The notes under the pieces: generated by a model
Seen by the model: only the letters and a program-made list of their open reading frames with translations
What the model was told of the DNA's origin: nothing
Databases searched by the model: none
Position numbers and translations under genes: made by a program
Shown here: piece by piece, positions 32,057 to 41,340 of the stretch
Layout of the letters: every line of letters starts with the position of its first letter
Position numbering within the stretch: the stretch's first letter is position 1
DNA from: Peiella sedimenti
GTDB taxonomy: Bacteria > Pseudomonadota > Alphaproteobacteria > Caulobacterales > Caulobacteraceae
Assembly (NCBI RefSeq): GCF_030504955.1
Contig: NZ_JAUKTR010000001.1
Span: 310,001-374,000, forward strand
DNA length: 64,000 bases
Direction of reading: 5' to 3'

Positions 32057-34696
32057 TCAGGCGGCAGGATCACCCAGGGCCTTGGCGGCCAACTCCTGGA
32101 CGTTCTTGGACAGGTTGGGCGTCGCCAACACCTGTTCCAGCGCGCGCCGCATGGGTTCGGCCAGCCGCGGCGTCATGCGCCGCCATTGGCCCAGCGGCTC
32201 CACCAGCCGCGCCGCGACCATGGGATTAAGCGGATCAAGCGCCGCGATCTGCCGGGCCAGGAAGGCGTAGCCTTCGCCGCTGGGGTGGTGGAAGGCGGGC
32301 GAGCCGCTCTGGCTGAAGGTTCCCACCAACGCCCGGACGCGGTTCGGATTGCGCAGGTCGAATGCCGGACTGGCCGCCAGCGCCTCGATGCGCGCCAGGT
32401 TTTCGGGCCGCAGATCCAGCGCCTGCATGGTGAACCACTTGTCCAGCACCAGCGGCTCGTCCTTCCAGCGATCATGGAAGTCGGCCAGGGCCGCCTCCGC
32501 CGCCTGGCCGCCGATGACGATCAGGGCCGCAAGACCGCCCAGCGCCGTGGTCATGTCCTCGGCCGCCGCGAAGTGGGCCTGGGCGCGGGCCACATCGGCC
32601 TCGCCGCCTCGCCACGCCAGCAGATCAAGCGCCGCGTTGCGAAGCGCCCGGCGGCCGGCCTGGGCCGCGTCGGGGGAAAAGCGGAGCGTCGGCGCCAGAC
32701 TGTCATGCAGCGCCTCAAGCCGCTCGCCGAGCACGTCGGTCATGGCCCGGATCAGGGCTGCGCGGGCGTCGGCCAGGGCCGACGGGTCGGCGGGCGTTTG
32801 GGCCTGGATCAGCGTCGGCAGGCCGGGCGGCGCCAGCAGCAGAGCCTTGAAGGCGTCTTCGGCGTTCGCGTCCTCCAGCGCCCGCCCGACGGCCTCGGCG
32901 TAGCGGCGCTCGCCCACCTCGTCCGGCTTGCCCTCGGCGCGGCCGACGATCAGCCGCTTGGCCAGGCTCTGCGCCGCATCCCAGCGGTTGTAGAGGTCCG
33001 GATCTCCGGCGAGGCGCGCATAGGCGTTGTCCGCCGGCTCTTCGATCATCAGGTCCACCGGCGCCGACAGCCCACGAAGGGCTGAGATCACCGGCGTCTC
33101 GGCCACCGCCTCCAGAGTGACCGAGGTCCGCTCTTCAGCCAGGACGACGAGGGCTTCATCCGTGCCTTCGCCCTGGAAGCGGAACGTCTGCGGCTGACCG
33201 CTCTGGCTCAGAAGACCAAGCCGAACCGGGATCGGCGGTTGGCGCCAGTCGGACCCGGCGACGGCAGGCGGCTCGACCGCGAAGTCGAGCGTCAGCGTCC
33301 GCGCCGCGGCGTCATAGCTGGAGCTCAGGCGCACAGCGGGCCTGCCGGCCTGCTCATACCAGCGCAACTCAGCGGCCATGTCGCGCCCGGCCGCCTCGGC
33401 GAAGCAGGCGACGAACTGCTCCACCGTCACCGCCTCGCCGTCATGGCGGTCAAAGTAGAGGTCCATGGCGCGGCGGAAGCTCTGGCCGCCCACCAGCGTC
33501 TTGAGCACGCCCACGATCTCGGCGCCCTTCTCGTAGACGGTCGCTGTGTAGAAGTTGTCGATCTTCACATAGCTGGACGGCCGAGGCGGATGCGCCAGCG
33601 GGCCCGAATCCTCCGGAAACTGGCGGGCCTTCAGCGCCTTGACGGCCTTGATGCGCTCGACCCCGGCGCCGCGCATGTCAGCCGAGAAGCCTCGGTCGCG
33701 GAAGACGGTCAGCCCCTCCTTCACGCAGAGCTGGAACCAGTCGCGGCAGGTGATCCGGTTGCCCGTCCAGTTGTGGAAGTACTCGTGGGCGACCACGGCC
33801 TCGATCCGCTCGTAGTCCAGGTCCGTGGCGGTGCGCGGATCGGCCAGCAGGAGCGAGCTGTTGAAGATGTTCAGCCCCTTGTTCTCCATGGCGCCGAAGT
33901 TGAAGTCGCGCACGGCCACGATCATGAACAGGTCGAGGTCGTACTCGCGGCCATAGGCCTCCTCGTCCCAGCGCATGGAGCGCTTCAGCGCGTCCATCGC
34001 GTAGGTCGCCCGGTCCGCCTGGCCGGGATCGACGTAGATGCACAGGGCGACCTCGCGCCCGCTCATGGTGGTGAAGCTGTCGGCCAGCTCATCCAGCTCG
34101 CCGGCAACCAGGGCGAACAGATAACTGGGCTTGGGGAAGGGGTCCGACCAGACGGCGAAGTGGCGCCCGCCCGGCAGATCGCCAGCATCCTCCAGATTGC
34201 CGTTCGAAAGCAGGCGCGGATAGCGCGCCTTGTCCGCCGTCATGCGCACACGATAGCGGGCCAGCACGTCCGGGCGGTCCGGGAACCAGGTGATCCGGCG
34301 GAAGCCCTCGGCCTCGCACTGGGTGCAGAAGCGTCCGCCCGACATGTACAGCCCCGCCAGGGCCGTGTTGCCCTCCGGGTCGATCTCCACCTCGGTCTGG
34401 AGCGTGAAGGCGTCCGGTACCTGGGGGATCGTCAGACTCTCGGACGTGAGGGTGTATTCGTCCGGCGCCAGCGCCCGCCCGTCGACGGAGACGCTGATGG
34501 GCGTCAGTCGATCGCCGTCCAGCACCAGGGGCTCGGCGTGATCGCCGTTGCGGCGCACGGCCAGCCGGGCCTTCACCCGCGTCGTGCGCGGCTCGAGCGC
34601 GAAATCCAGTTCGACCGTGTCGATCAGGAAGGCCGGCGGGCGATAATCCTCCAGGCGGATCGGCTCGGGCGAAGGGGGAGGCGTTTCGGTGCGCAT
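32057..34696 (-). CDS. pepN: Aminopeptidase N (M1 family)
   Basis: An 879-residue cytosolic zinc metallopeptidase that removes N-terminal residues from peptides. The GAMENKGLNIFNS substrate motif and the zinc motif HEYFHNWTGNR, with the downstream Glu in KEGLTVFRD, are intact. N-terminal beta domain, catalytic domain and the C-terminal helical DUF3458 part are all present. Length is as in E. coli PepN. The kinase gene follows on the same strand after 69 bases and may share its transcript. Confidence 0.96.
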   Translation of the reverse strand: MRTETPPPSPEPIRLEDYRPPAFLIDTVELDFALEPRTTRVKARLAVRRNGDHAEPLVLDGDRLTPISVSVDGRALAPDEYTLTSESLTIPQVPDAFTLQTEVEIDPEGNTALAGLYMSGGRFCTQCEAEGFRRITWFPDRPDVLARYRVRMTADKARYPRLLSNGNLEDAGDLPGGRHFAVWSDPFPKPSYLFALVAGELDELADSFTTMSGREVALCIYVDPGQADRATYAMDALKRSMRWDEEAYGREYDLDLFMIVAVRDFNFGAMENKGLNIFNSSLLLADPRTATDLDYERIEAVVAHEYFHNWTGNRITCRDWFQLCVKEGLTVFRDRGFSADMRGAGVERIKAVKALKARQFPEDSGPLAHPPRPSSYVKIDNFYTATVYEKGAEIVGVLKTLVGGQSFRRAMDLYFDRHDGEAVTVEQFVACFAEAAGRDMAAELRWYEQAGRPAVRLSSSYDAAARTLTLDFAVEPPAVAGSDWRQPPIPVRLGLLSQSGQPQTFRFQGEGTDEALVVLAEERTSVTLEAVAETPVISALRGLSAPVDLMIEEPADNAYARLAGDPDLYNRWDAAQSLAKRLIVGRAEGKPDEVGERRYAEAVGRALEDANAEDAFKALLLAPPGLPTLIQAQTPADPSALADARAALIRAMTDVLGERLEALHDSLAPTLRFSPDAAQAGRRALRNAALDLLAWRGGEADVARAQAHFAAAEDMTTALGGLAALIVIGGQAAEAALADFHDRWKDEPLVLDKWFTMQALDLRPENLARIEALAASPAFDLRNPNRVRALVGTFSQSGSPAFHHPSGEGYAFLARQIAALDPLNPMVAARLVEPLGQWRRMTPRLAEPMRRALEQVLATPNLSKNVQELAAKALGDPAA

Positions 34697-34757
34697 GGGT
34701 CGGAACTAGGCCCTCGCGCCCCTCGGGAAAAGAGGCAGAAGCGGCTCAATCCGACGG

Positions 34758-35330
34758 TCAGGCGACTTCCGCCTGCGCGTCCTCAGCCTCCGCCGGCGGG
34801 GCCAGCACGTTGTCCACCTGCTCCAGCACGGTGCGGGCCGCCTTGGCCAGGCGGCGCATTTCCGGTGGGGCGTCGTCCGGCGCCTCGTCCACGGCCTGGA
34901 TCATCTCCAACGCCAGGGCGCGCAGCCTGGGCGCGGCGGTGATCAGTCGGGCCTGATACTCGACCCGGTCGGGATCGCGGTCGTACTCGGCCCCGGGGGT
35001 GCGCCAGCCGCCCCAGTCCTTGGCGTCCGTCACCACCACGGGATAGGTGCCCGGGAAGGGGTGATGGGGGCAGTCCTCGGCCGCCTGCCACTTGTTGCGG
35101 GCTCGCAAAAGGCGCCATTCGTCCCCCAGGGCGTCCTTGGCGACCTCGTCAGCCTCGGGCGTCATCAACTCCGCCGCCAGGAACTCGCGTCCCAGGCCCA
35201 CGTCATAGGTGACGCGCACCGGCTCGCTGAAGCCCTTGGCCCAGACGGGATTGACGGCTTCGATGTGAGCCCAGGCGCCCACGCACTCGACCCAGACCTT
35301 CTGGCCTTTCTGGAACTGCGCGCGCGCCAT
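34758..35330 (-). CDS. Conserved hypothetical protein, SH3-like N-terminus
   Basis: A 190-residue soluble protein. The N-terminus (FQKGQKVWVECVGAWAHIEAVNPVWAKGFSEPVRVTYDVGLGREF) looks like a small beta-barrel. The middle has RARNKWQAAEDCPHHPFPGTYPVVVTDAKDWGGWR, and a helical acidic C-terminus follows. I choose the ATG at 35330, which has GGAGGG just upstream; the frame extends further. No known domain is recognised. It lies between pepN and the CBS gene, all on the minus strand. Confidence 0.72.
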   Translation of the reverse strand: MARAQFQKGQKVWVECVGAWAHIEAVNPVWAKGFSEPVRVTYDVGLGREFLAAELMTPEADEVAKDALGDEWRLLRARNKWQAAEDCPHHPFPGTYPVVVTDAKDWGGWRTPGAEYDRDPDRVEYQARLITAAPRLRALALEMIQAVDEAPDDAPPEMRRLAKAARTVLEQVDNVLAPPAEAEDAQAEVA

Positions 35331-35417
35331 GAGCCCTCCGGAATCCCGCGATCTGACCCGCAGCATCGCCGTTGCGGGTTAGCGTCAGGTCAAGCCGCAG
35401 GGTTTCCGCATCGTTAG

Positions 35418-35840
35418 TCAGTTGGTGGCGGGCTGGCGCGAGATGTCCTCCAGCGCCTCGCCGGCGAAACGCTCCTTCACCTTCTTCGACAGGTCCCCGA
35501 TGGAAACGACGCCGACCAGATTGCGCTCGTCATCCACGATAGGCAGGCGGCGGATGGCCTGGGAGCCCATGACGTCCAGCAGGTCGCGGGCGTCGTCGTC
35601 GGCCGTGCGCCATTCGATATCGCGCGTCATGACCTCGGCGACGGGGGTCTGGGGCGGCAGGCCCTTGGCCAGGGCGCGCACGGCCAGATCGCGGTCGGTG
35701 ACGGCGCCTTGCAGTTTGCGGCCGTCGCAGACGGGCATGAAGCCGAAGTCGCCAGACGACATGCGTTCGGCGACGGACTGAATGGTTTCGTCGGGGCGTG
35801 CGACCTCGACGTCGGTGGTCATGATGTCCCGGACCTTCAT
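35418..35840 (-). CDS. CBS-domain pair protein
   Basis: A 140-residue protein made of two CBS domains. The first begins VRDIMTTDVEVARPDETIQSVAERM, the second TPVAEVMTRDIEWRTADDDARDLLDVM and ends with RRLPIVDDERNLVGVVSIGDLSKK. Such pairs bind adenosine ligands and often act as energy sensors. The ATG at 35840 has AGGAGGAGA upstream, so an upstream extension to 35942 is unlikely. No partner enzyme domain is fused. Confidence 0.88.
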   Translation of the reverse strand: MKVRDIMTTDVEVARPDETIQSVAERMSSGDFGFMPVCDGRKLQGAVTDRDLAVRALAKGLPPQTPVAEVMTRDIEWRTADDDARDLLDVMGSQAIRRLPIVDDERNLVGVVSIGDLSKKVKERFAGEALEDISRQPATN

Positions 35841-35991
35841 GGGCGGGTCTCCTCCTGATTGTGGGTAGGCGCTCGCGGACAGAACGACCGCCCGCCGCCG
35901 CCGTTCCCGAAAGGGCCGGTTAACCGCGCCTACTAACCGCATTTCAAACGGCCACGCTTAGAGTCCTGCTCGTCATTTGGGGGAGCGGCGC

Positions 35992-36786
35992 ATGCTGGGC
36001 AGGCGCTTAGGCGATCCGGAGTTCGGCCGTGGCGGCACGCCCGGCTCGGTCCGGGTTCTGCTGGTGGAGGACAACGACAACGCCCGGCGCTTGATCGCCG
36101 AGGTGTTGCGGGCGGCGGGATACGAGGGGCTCTACATCGCCCCTTCGGCGGAAGAGGCCCTGGCGGTGCTGCCGGTGGTGGAGCCGGACCTGATCGTCTG
36201 CGACTGGCACCTGCCGGGCATGAGCGGGGTCGAGCTGGTGCGGCAGGTGCGCACGGCTGAAGTACGGCTCGACACGTCCATCCCCAATGTCGAGGTGGCC
36301 GTGGTGATGCTGACCGGTCGCCGCACCAAAAGCGCGGTCGACGCAGCACGCGACGCGGGCGTGGATGAGTTCGTCATCAAGCCGTTCTCGACTGCTTCGC
36401 TGATCGAACGGGTGGAGGCCGCCTTCCGGCGCCGCAGGCCCTTCGTGCGCAGCCAGCAGTATCTGGGCCCGGACAGGCGCCGCCGAGGGAGCCGCGCCTA
36501 TTCCGGCCTGCTCAAGCGGGCCTGCGACGTGATCGCCGCGGCGCCTGAGCCGCTGCTCATCGCCGAACAGCGAGCCCAGTTGATCCGAGAGGCGTCTGCG
36601 TCGCTGTCCAGCTACCTCGCGGCGGCCGGCTCGGAGCCGGATACGGAGGTGGTCTGCGCCCATTCCGACGCCATCGCGAGCCTGATGCGGCTTGCGCCTG
36701 AGGACCTGGCGACGGGCGAGGCGGTCATCGCCCATCTCGGCGCGCTGGTGCGCAAGCGCGCGCCCATGTGGCTGGAGGCGAGCTAG
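35992..36786 (+). CDS. Stand-alone receiver protein with helical C-terminus
   Basis: A 264-residue protein. Residues 20-140 form a CheY-like receiver with the acidic pair ED (26-27), phospho-acceptor D71 (VCDWHLPGMSG) and K in VIKPFS. Then comes a linker with RPFVRSQQYLGPDRRRRGS, a motif seen in several alphaproteobacterial receiver proteins. The last 90 residues are helical with no DNA-binding or enzyme domain. The start ATG follows GGGGGAGCGGCGC. No kinase gene adjoins it. Its output is probably protein-protein contact. Confidence 0.85.
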   Translation: MLGRRLGDPEFGRGGTPGSVRVLLVEDNDNARRLIAEVLRAAGYEGLYIAPSAEEALAVLPVVEPDLIVCDWHLPGMSGVELVRQVRTAEVRLDTSIPNVEVAVVMLTGRRTKSAVDAARDAGVDEFVIKPFSTASLIERVEAAFRRRRPFVRSQQYLGPDRRRRGSRAYSGLLKRACDVIAAAPEPLLIAEQRAQLIREASASLSSYLAAAGSEPDTEVVCAHSDAIASLMRLAPEDLATGEAVIAHLGALVRKRAPMWLEAS

Positions 36787-36859
36787 ACGTCGCAAGCCGA
36801 GCCGCTCGACGCCACCGCCTTCACGGCGTAATCGGGGCCCCGCTGAAGCGGAGGGCGGA

Positions 36860-38362
36860 ATGAGCAAAATCGCAAACCTGCTAGAGCGGCTGGAGATCGG
36901 CCGGGCCGCTTCGACCGGCCAAGGGCTGGAGTCGCGCTCGCCCATCGATGGCCAGGTGCTCGGCCACGCGCCCCTGCACGACGCCGCCGAGGCTTCCGCC
37001 GCCGCGGCGCGGGCCCAATCAGCGTTCCAGGCCTGGCGCCGCGTGCCGGCCCCCAGGCGGGGCGAGCTGGTGCGTCTGCTCGGCGAGGAGCTGCGCCGCA
37101 TCAAGGATGACCTGGGCCTGCTGGTGACCCTGGAAGCCGGCAAGATCCGATCCGAGGGCCTGGGCGAGGTCCAGGAGGTGATCGACATCTGCGACTTCGC
37201 CGTCGGCCTGTCGCGCCAGCTGTACGGCCTGACGCTGGCTTCCGAACGGCCCGAGCATCACATGCGCGAGACCTGGCAGCCTCTGGGGCCGGTGCTGGTC
37301 ATTTCGGCCTTCAACTTCCCCGTGGCGGTGTGGTCGTGGAACGCGGCCCTGGCGCTGGTCTGCGGCGACCCCGCGGTCTGGAAGCCGTCGGAAAAGACCC
37401 CGCTGACGGCCCTGGCGACCCAGGCGGCGTTCGAGCGCGCGGCGGCACGGTTCGGCGCTGAGGCTCCGGCCCATCTGTCGCAAGTGATCTTCGGTCGCGC
37501 CGATGTGGGTGAAGCCTTGGCGGCTGACGCCCGCATTCCGCTGGTGTCGGCCACGGGCTCCACCCGCATGGGACGCGCGGTGGCCCAGACAGTGGCGGCT
37601 CGGCTGGGCCGCTCGCTGCTGGAGTTGGGCGGCAACAACGCCATGATCGTCACGCCCAGCGCCGATCTCGAGCTGACCGTGCGCGGCGTCGCCTTCTCGG
37701 CGGTCGGCACCTGCGGCCAGAGGTGCACGTCCCTTCGCCGCCTGATCGTCCATGAGAGCCTCGCCGACAATCTGCTGGACCGGCTGATCAAGGCCTATGA
37801 AAGCCTGCCGGTCGGCGACCCGCGTCAGGACGGCGTACTCGTCGGGCCGCTGATCGATGAGGGCGCGGCGCAGGCGTTCGATGACGCGCTGGCGCAGGCC
37901 AGGTCCGAGGGCGGCCAGGTGCTGACCGGCGGGGACCGCGCCGAAGGCGTGCCCGGCGGCGCCTATGTCCGCCCGGCGATCGTGCGCATGCCGGGCCAGT
38001 CCGATGTGGTCATGCGCGAGACCTTCGCGCCGATCCTCTATGTGCTGACGTACCGCGATCTGGATGAAGCCATCGCGCTCAACAACGCCGCGCCGCAGGG
38101 CCTGTCGTCCTGCATCTTCACCGACAGCGCGCGCGAGGCGGAGACCTTCCTGTCAGGGTGGGGATCGGACTGCGGCATCGCCAACGTGAACCTGGGCCCG
38201 TCGGGCGCCGAGATCGGCGGCGCCTTCGGGGGCGAAAAGGAGACCGGCGGCGGGCGCGAAAGCGGATCAGACGCCTGGAAAGCCTATATGCGCCGTCAGA
38301 CTCAGACGGTGAACTTCGGCCGCGGCCTGCCTCTGGCCCAGGGCGTCAGGTTCGACGTCTAG
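36860..38362 (+). CDS. ALDH7-type aldehyde dehydrogenase (aminoadipate-semialdehyde / piperideine-6-carboxylate type)
   Basis: A 500-residue NAD-dependent aldehyde dehydrogenase. Catalytic Cys is in [17 protein letters not shown] and catalytic Glu in [12 protein letters not shown]. The NAD-binding segment has [15 protein letters not shown], and [12 protein letters not shown] is present. The ALDH7 features [25 protein letters not shown]-like end (here [15 protein letters not shown]) point to the lysine-degradation enzyme that oxidises L-2-aminoadipate 6-semialdehyde. It is monocistronic here; no other lysine genes are nearby. The 3' end overlaps a convergent gene by four bases. Confidence 0.88.
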   Translation: [500 protein letters not shown]

Positions 38363-38712
38363 CCGTCCCGGCGCCGGCTCTGACGGACGGGCTCTTCGAT
38401 CTGGACGCGAGAATCGCTCCTCAACCGCGCCAGCTGCTCGCGGGTGATGCACCGGGTCGTCGTCTCGGTTCTGGCCGTTTCCAGGAGGGCGGACGGCGCG
38501 ACGAAGGAGACGCGTCCGAACTCCCTGTTCCAGGCGCCCCGGTTGAAGGGGCCCTCGTCGCACACGTGCAGCTGCACGGCGTAGCGCCCGTCCGCCGTCT
38601 GGCGGACAGCTGCGTCGTCCGGGCCGTCCGCCGCTCTGGGGCCGGCGGCGGCGGCGAAGCCGAACAGGCTCGCAGCCGCGAGAGTCGGGAGAAGAGTGGT
38701 CAGGTTACGCAT
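38359..38712 (-). CDS. Small secreted protein, paralogue A
   Basis: A 117-residue protein with a signal peptide (about 1-28). The mature part shares with its neighbour (38759-39133) the pattern DGRYAV-L-x2-C, RV-FVAP-AL, RCITR-QL-RL-x2-DSRVQ, with two matched cysteines that could form a disulfide. The C-terminus is basic. The gene's 3' end overlaps the convergent dehydrogenase gene by four bases. Function is unknown. Confidence 0.68.
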   Translation of the reverse strand: MRNLTTLLPTLAAASLFGFAAAAGPRAADGPDDAAVRQTADGRYAVQLHVCDEGPFNRGAWNREFGRVSFVAPSALLETARTETTTRCITREQLARLRSDSRVQIEEPVRQSRRRDG

Positions 38713-38758
38713 CGATACCTCCGCTATCTGGTGGAAACTGGGGGCACTGTTTCGATGG

Positions 38759-39133
38759 TCAACGGCGCGGCGTCTGCCCTTGTGAGCTGCTGCTGTTGTT
38801 GCTGGATCCAGGCTGGGTGACCTGGACCCGGGAATCGCGGGTCAGCCGCTCCAATTGCCGCCGCGTGATGCAGCGGAGGCGAGGCTGGACACGTCCGCCG
38901 CTGGGAAAGAGCGCGTCGGGCGCGACGAAGTCCACTCGCGCATAGTCGCGCATGTTGAACTGCCCCGGCGGACACAGAGGCAGGGTTACGGCATAGCGGC
39001 CGTCGGGCAGCCGCCGGACCGGAGGGCCCTGCTCGTTAGGTTCATCGGCTGCGGCCGGCAGGCCCAGGCCAAGCGCGATCGCCGCGGCGATGGCGGGCAG
39101 TAGGAACTTGGCTGAGGCGACGAGACTAGGCAT
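38759..39133 (-). CDS. Small secreted protein, paralogue B
   Basis: A 124-residue protein with a signal peptide (about 1-28) and a mature part homologous to the gene downstream: VRRLPDGRYAVTLPLC, YARVDFVAPDALF, LRCITRRQLERLTRDSRVQV. The C-terminal tail is serine, asparagine and glutamine-rich (SSNNSSSSQGQ). I take the ATG at 39133, ahead of the hydrophobic segment, over an upstream in-frame start. It lies 46 bases upstream of paralogue A on the same strand, so the two are probably a tandem duplication transcribed together. Confidence 0.7.
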   Translation of the reverse strand: MPSLVASAKFLLPAIAAAIALGLGLPAAADEPNEQGPPVRRLPDGRYAVTLPLCPPGQFNMRDYARVDFVAPDALFPSGGRVQPRLRCITRRQLERLTRDSRVQVTQPGSSNNSSSSQGQTPRR

Positions 39134-39249
39134 GATCTTGGCAGTAAGAATGGGCGCTGCGTCCGGACGGCGCAACGGGTCGATTCCGCGCACATCGGCG
39201 GCGGATGGTCTATTACTCGCACCCAGTTTCCGTCATTTGAAGCCGCCCC

Positions 39250-40263
39250 GTGCCCTCTTCACCGCCATATCGACTCTCTGTCGCGCCCATGATGGACTGG
39301 ACCGACCGGCATTGCCGGGCGTTCCACCGCAGTCTCACGCGCCGCGCGCTGCTCTATACCGAGATGGTGACGGCGCCCGCGGTGATCCACGGCGACCGCG
39401 AACGCCTGCTCGGCTTCAGCGGAATAGAGCATCCGGTGGCGCTTCAGATCGGCGGGTCTGACCCGGGCCAGCTGGCCGAGGCCGCGCGGATCGGCGAAGC
39501 CATGGGCTATGACGAGATCAACCTCAATGTCGGGTGCCCCTCTGATCGGGTGCAGTCGGGGCGCTTCGGTGCCTGCCTGATGCGCGAGCCGCAACTGGTC
39601 GCCGAGTGCATGGCCGCCATTTCCGAGGCCGTGAACGTGCCCGCCACGGTCAAATGCCGCATCGGCGTCGACGATCAGGACCCCGATGAGAGTCTCTTCA
39701 GCCTTGTGGAGGCCTGCGCGGCCCAAGGCGTGTCGACCTTCATCGTCCATGCCCGCAAGGCCTGGCTGAAGGGGCTCAGCCCCAAGGAGAACCGGGACAT
39801 CCCGCCGCTCGACTACGGCATCGTGCGCCGCTTGAAGGCCGCCCGACCCGACCTGACGGTCGTCATCAACGGCGGCGTCGCCGATCTGGATCAGGCGTTG
39901 GGCTTTCTTGAGCCCCCGGACCAGGGGCCGGCCCTGGACGGCGTCATGCTTGGCCGCGCGGCCTATCATGAGCCGGCGCTTCTGGGGGGCGCGGACCGGC
40001 GCCTCTTCGGGGAGGCTGTGGATGATGTGACGCCTTTCGGGGCCGTGGCGCGGCACCGGCCCTATCTTCTTCGAAGCCTTGAGCGGGGTGTGCCTCTCGC
40101 CCCTCTGGTCCGGCCCATGCTGGGCTTGATGCATGGCCGGCCCGGCGCCCGCGCCTGGCGCCGCATTCTTACGGTGGAGGGGGTCCGGCCCGGCGCGGGC
40201 ATGGCGGTGGTCGATCAGGCGCTGGCCGCCGTCGCCGAGGCCGAAGCGCGCCGCGCGGCCTAG
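39250..40263 (+). CDS. dusA: tRNA-dihydrouridine synthase DusA
   Basis: A 337-residue flavoenzyme that reduces uridine 20/20a in the tRNA D-loop. It has SVAPMMDWTDRHCRAFHR, the catalytic Cys in LNVGCPSDRVQSGRFGACLM, and VKCRIGVDDQD. FMN and NADPH site elements such as VINGGVADLDQA and GVMLGRAAYHEP are present. The GTG at 39250 is the only start that keeps the conserved N-terminus. The stop overlaps the convergent retropepsin gene by four bases. Confidence 0.95.
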   Translation: MPSSPPYRLSVAPMMDWTDRHCRAFHRSLTRRALLYTEMVTAPAVIHGDRERLLGFSGIEHPVALQIGGSDPGQLAEAARIGEAMGYDEINLNVGCPSDRVQSGRFGACLMREPQLVAECMAAISEAVNVPATVKCRIGVDDQDPDESLFSLVEACAAQGVSTFIVHARKAWLKGLSPKENRDIPPLDYGIVRRLKAARPDLTVVINGGVADLDQALGFLEPPDQGPALDGVMLGRAAYHEPALLGGADRRLFGEAVDDVTPFGAVARHRPYLLRSLERGVPLAPLVRPMLGLMHGRPGARAWRRILTVEGVRPGAGMAVVDQALAAVAEAEARRAA

Positions 40264-40709
40264 GGCTCAAGCAGGAGCCGTTGAGGCGAAGCCTCCATCC
40301 GCGACAGTCGGCCCAGATAGCTCATGCCCAGGAGCGGGGCGGGCAGGGGGCCGTCGACCACCAGCGCCTCCACATCGGTAAGAGCCGCGCCCGCGACATT
40401 CAGGGAGTCCAGTTGGATGCGGGCGGCGGGGCGCACGCCTCCGGCGGTCACGAGCTCCTCGGAGAAGCTGGACGCAGAAACCTGGATCCCCAGTCGGGCC
40501 GCGTCCTCGCGGCTGAGCGCCACGGCTGTGGCGCCTGTATCCACCAGCATGCGCAGGGGGCGCCCATTGATGCGGCCGATGGCCCAGAAGTGCCCGTCCT
40601 CCGCACGGCTGATGACCGCTTCATCGCGGCTTGACGGCGCCTGCAGCGCTGCGCCGACCAGGACGGCTGCGACCACGGAGACGGCCATGACGATGACGTT
40701 GCGACGCAT
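40260..40709 (-). CDS. Membrane-anchored retropepsin-like aspartic protease (TIGR02281 type)
   Basis: A 149-residue protein with an N-terminal helix (about 5-23) and one retropepsin-like domain. The catalytic DTG is in RMLVDTGATAVALSREDAARLGI. The strand LLGMSYLGRLSRME near the C-terminus is also typical. Such proteins act as dimers in the periplasm or at the membrane; the substrate is unknown. Confidence 0.87.
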   Translation of the reverse strand: MRRNVIVMAVSVVAAVLVGAALQAPSSRDEAVISRAEDGHFWAIGRINGRPLRMLVDTGATAVALSREDAARLGIQVSASSFSEELVTAGGVRPAARIQLDSLNVAGAALTDVEALVVDGPLPAPLLGMSYLGRLSRMEASPQRLLLEP

Positions 40710-40995
40710 GACTTTTCAGGAACTCCACCCCGGTCGCTTCTCGACGGCCCGACGAGCTTACGCGGCCTGGGTTGTCATTCGATGAATCGCAATACCGGCC
40801 CCGCCCCATGACACCGTGGCGTCATCAACATTAAAGATCGGCAATGCTTCATCCGTTTGTGTCCGGTCCGTAATCTTGATGGCCAAAGTAGAGCGCATGT
40901 TTTCGTCGAGTTAACTTGAGGCGGCGCGGCTCTCGGGACAATTTGGCGGGGCACCGGCGCCGTTCCCGAGCGTCGGAACCTCCAGGAGCCTCCCA

Positions 40996-41313
40996 ATGCG
41001 CAAGTTCGCCCTTATCGCCGCCGTTTCCGCCGCCGCCCTGACCGCCGCCGCCGCGGGCGCCGCCGAACGCATCACCGACGTCGAGTATCTGCAGGCCGCC
41101 CGCTGCGCCGGCCTGGCCCAGGCCGCCGGCGGCGACGCCAGCTTCTTCGAAACCAAGATGCGCCAGAACCGCCAGGGCCGCAGCGACTATGTCCGCGCCC
41201 AGGCCCGCACCGGACGCGATCAGGCCCGGTCCGACTTCCGCGCCGCGTCGGGCGAAGCCCGCGCCCAGCTGGAAGCGGAAATTCGCGCCTGCGAGCAGAT
41301 GCGCAACGCCTGA
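40996..41313 (+). CDS. Small secreted helical protein
   Basis: A 105-residue protein with a signal peptide (1-22, ending AGA-AE). The mature part is helical with two cysteines (RCAGLAQ and RACEQM) that may pair, and several Arg/Gln/Ala repeats. AGGAG lies just before the ATG. A strong Rho-independent terminator follows 28 bases after the stop, so it is a one-gene unit. The 286-base upstream gap probably carries its promoter; I see a TTGAGG box near 40914 but no convincing -10. Function is unknown. Confidence 0.75.
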   Translation: MRKFALIAAVSAAALTAAAAGAAERITDVEYLQAARCAGLAQAAGGDASFFETKMRQNRQGRSDYVRAQARTGRDQARSDFRAASGEARAQLEAEIRACEQMRNA

Positions 41314-41340
41314 TCCAGTAAGCTCTTCCTCGGCCTGCAA

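Noticed and set aside
35918..35939. A CtrA-like TTAA ... CTAACC pair upstream of the receiver gene
   Set aside because: The spacing is nine bases rather than seven and the second half-site is imperfect, so I do not call it a CtrA box.
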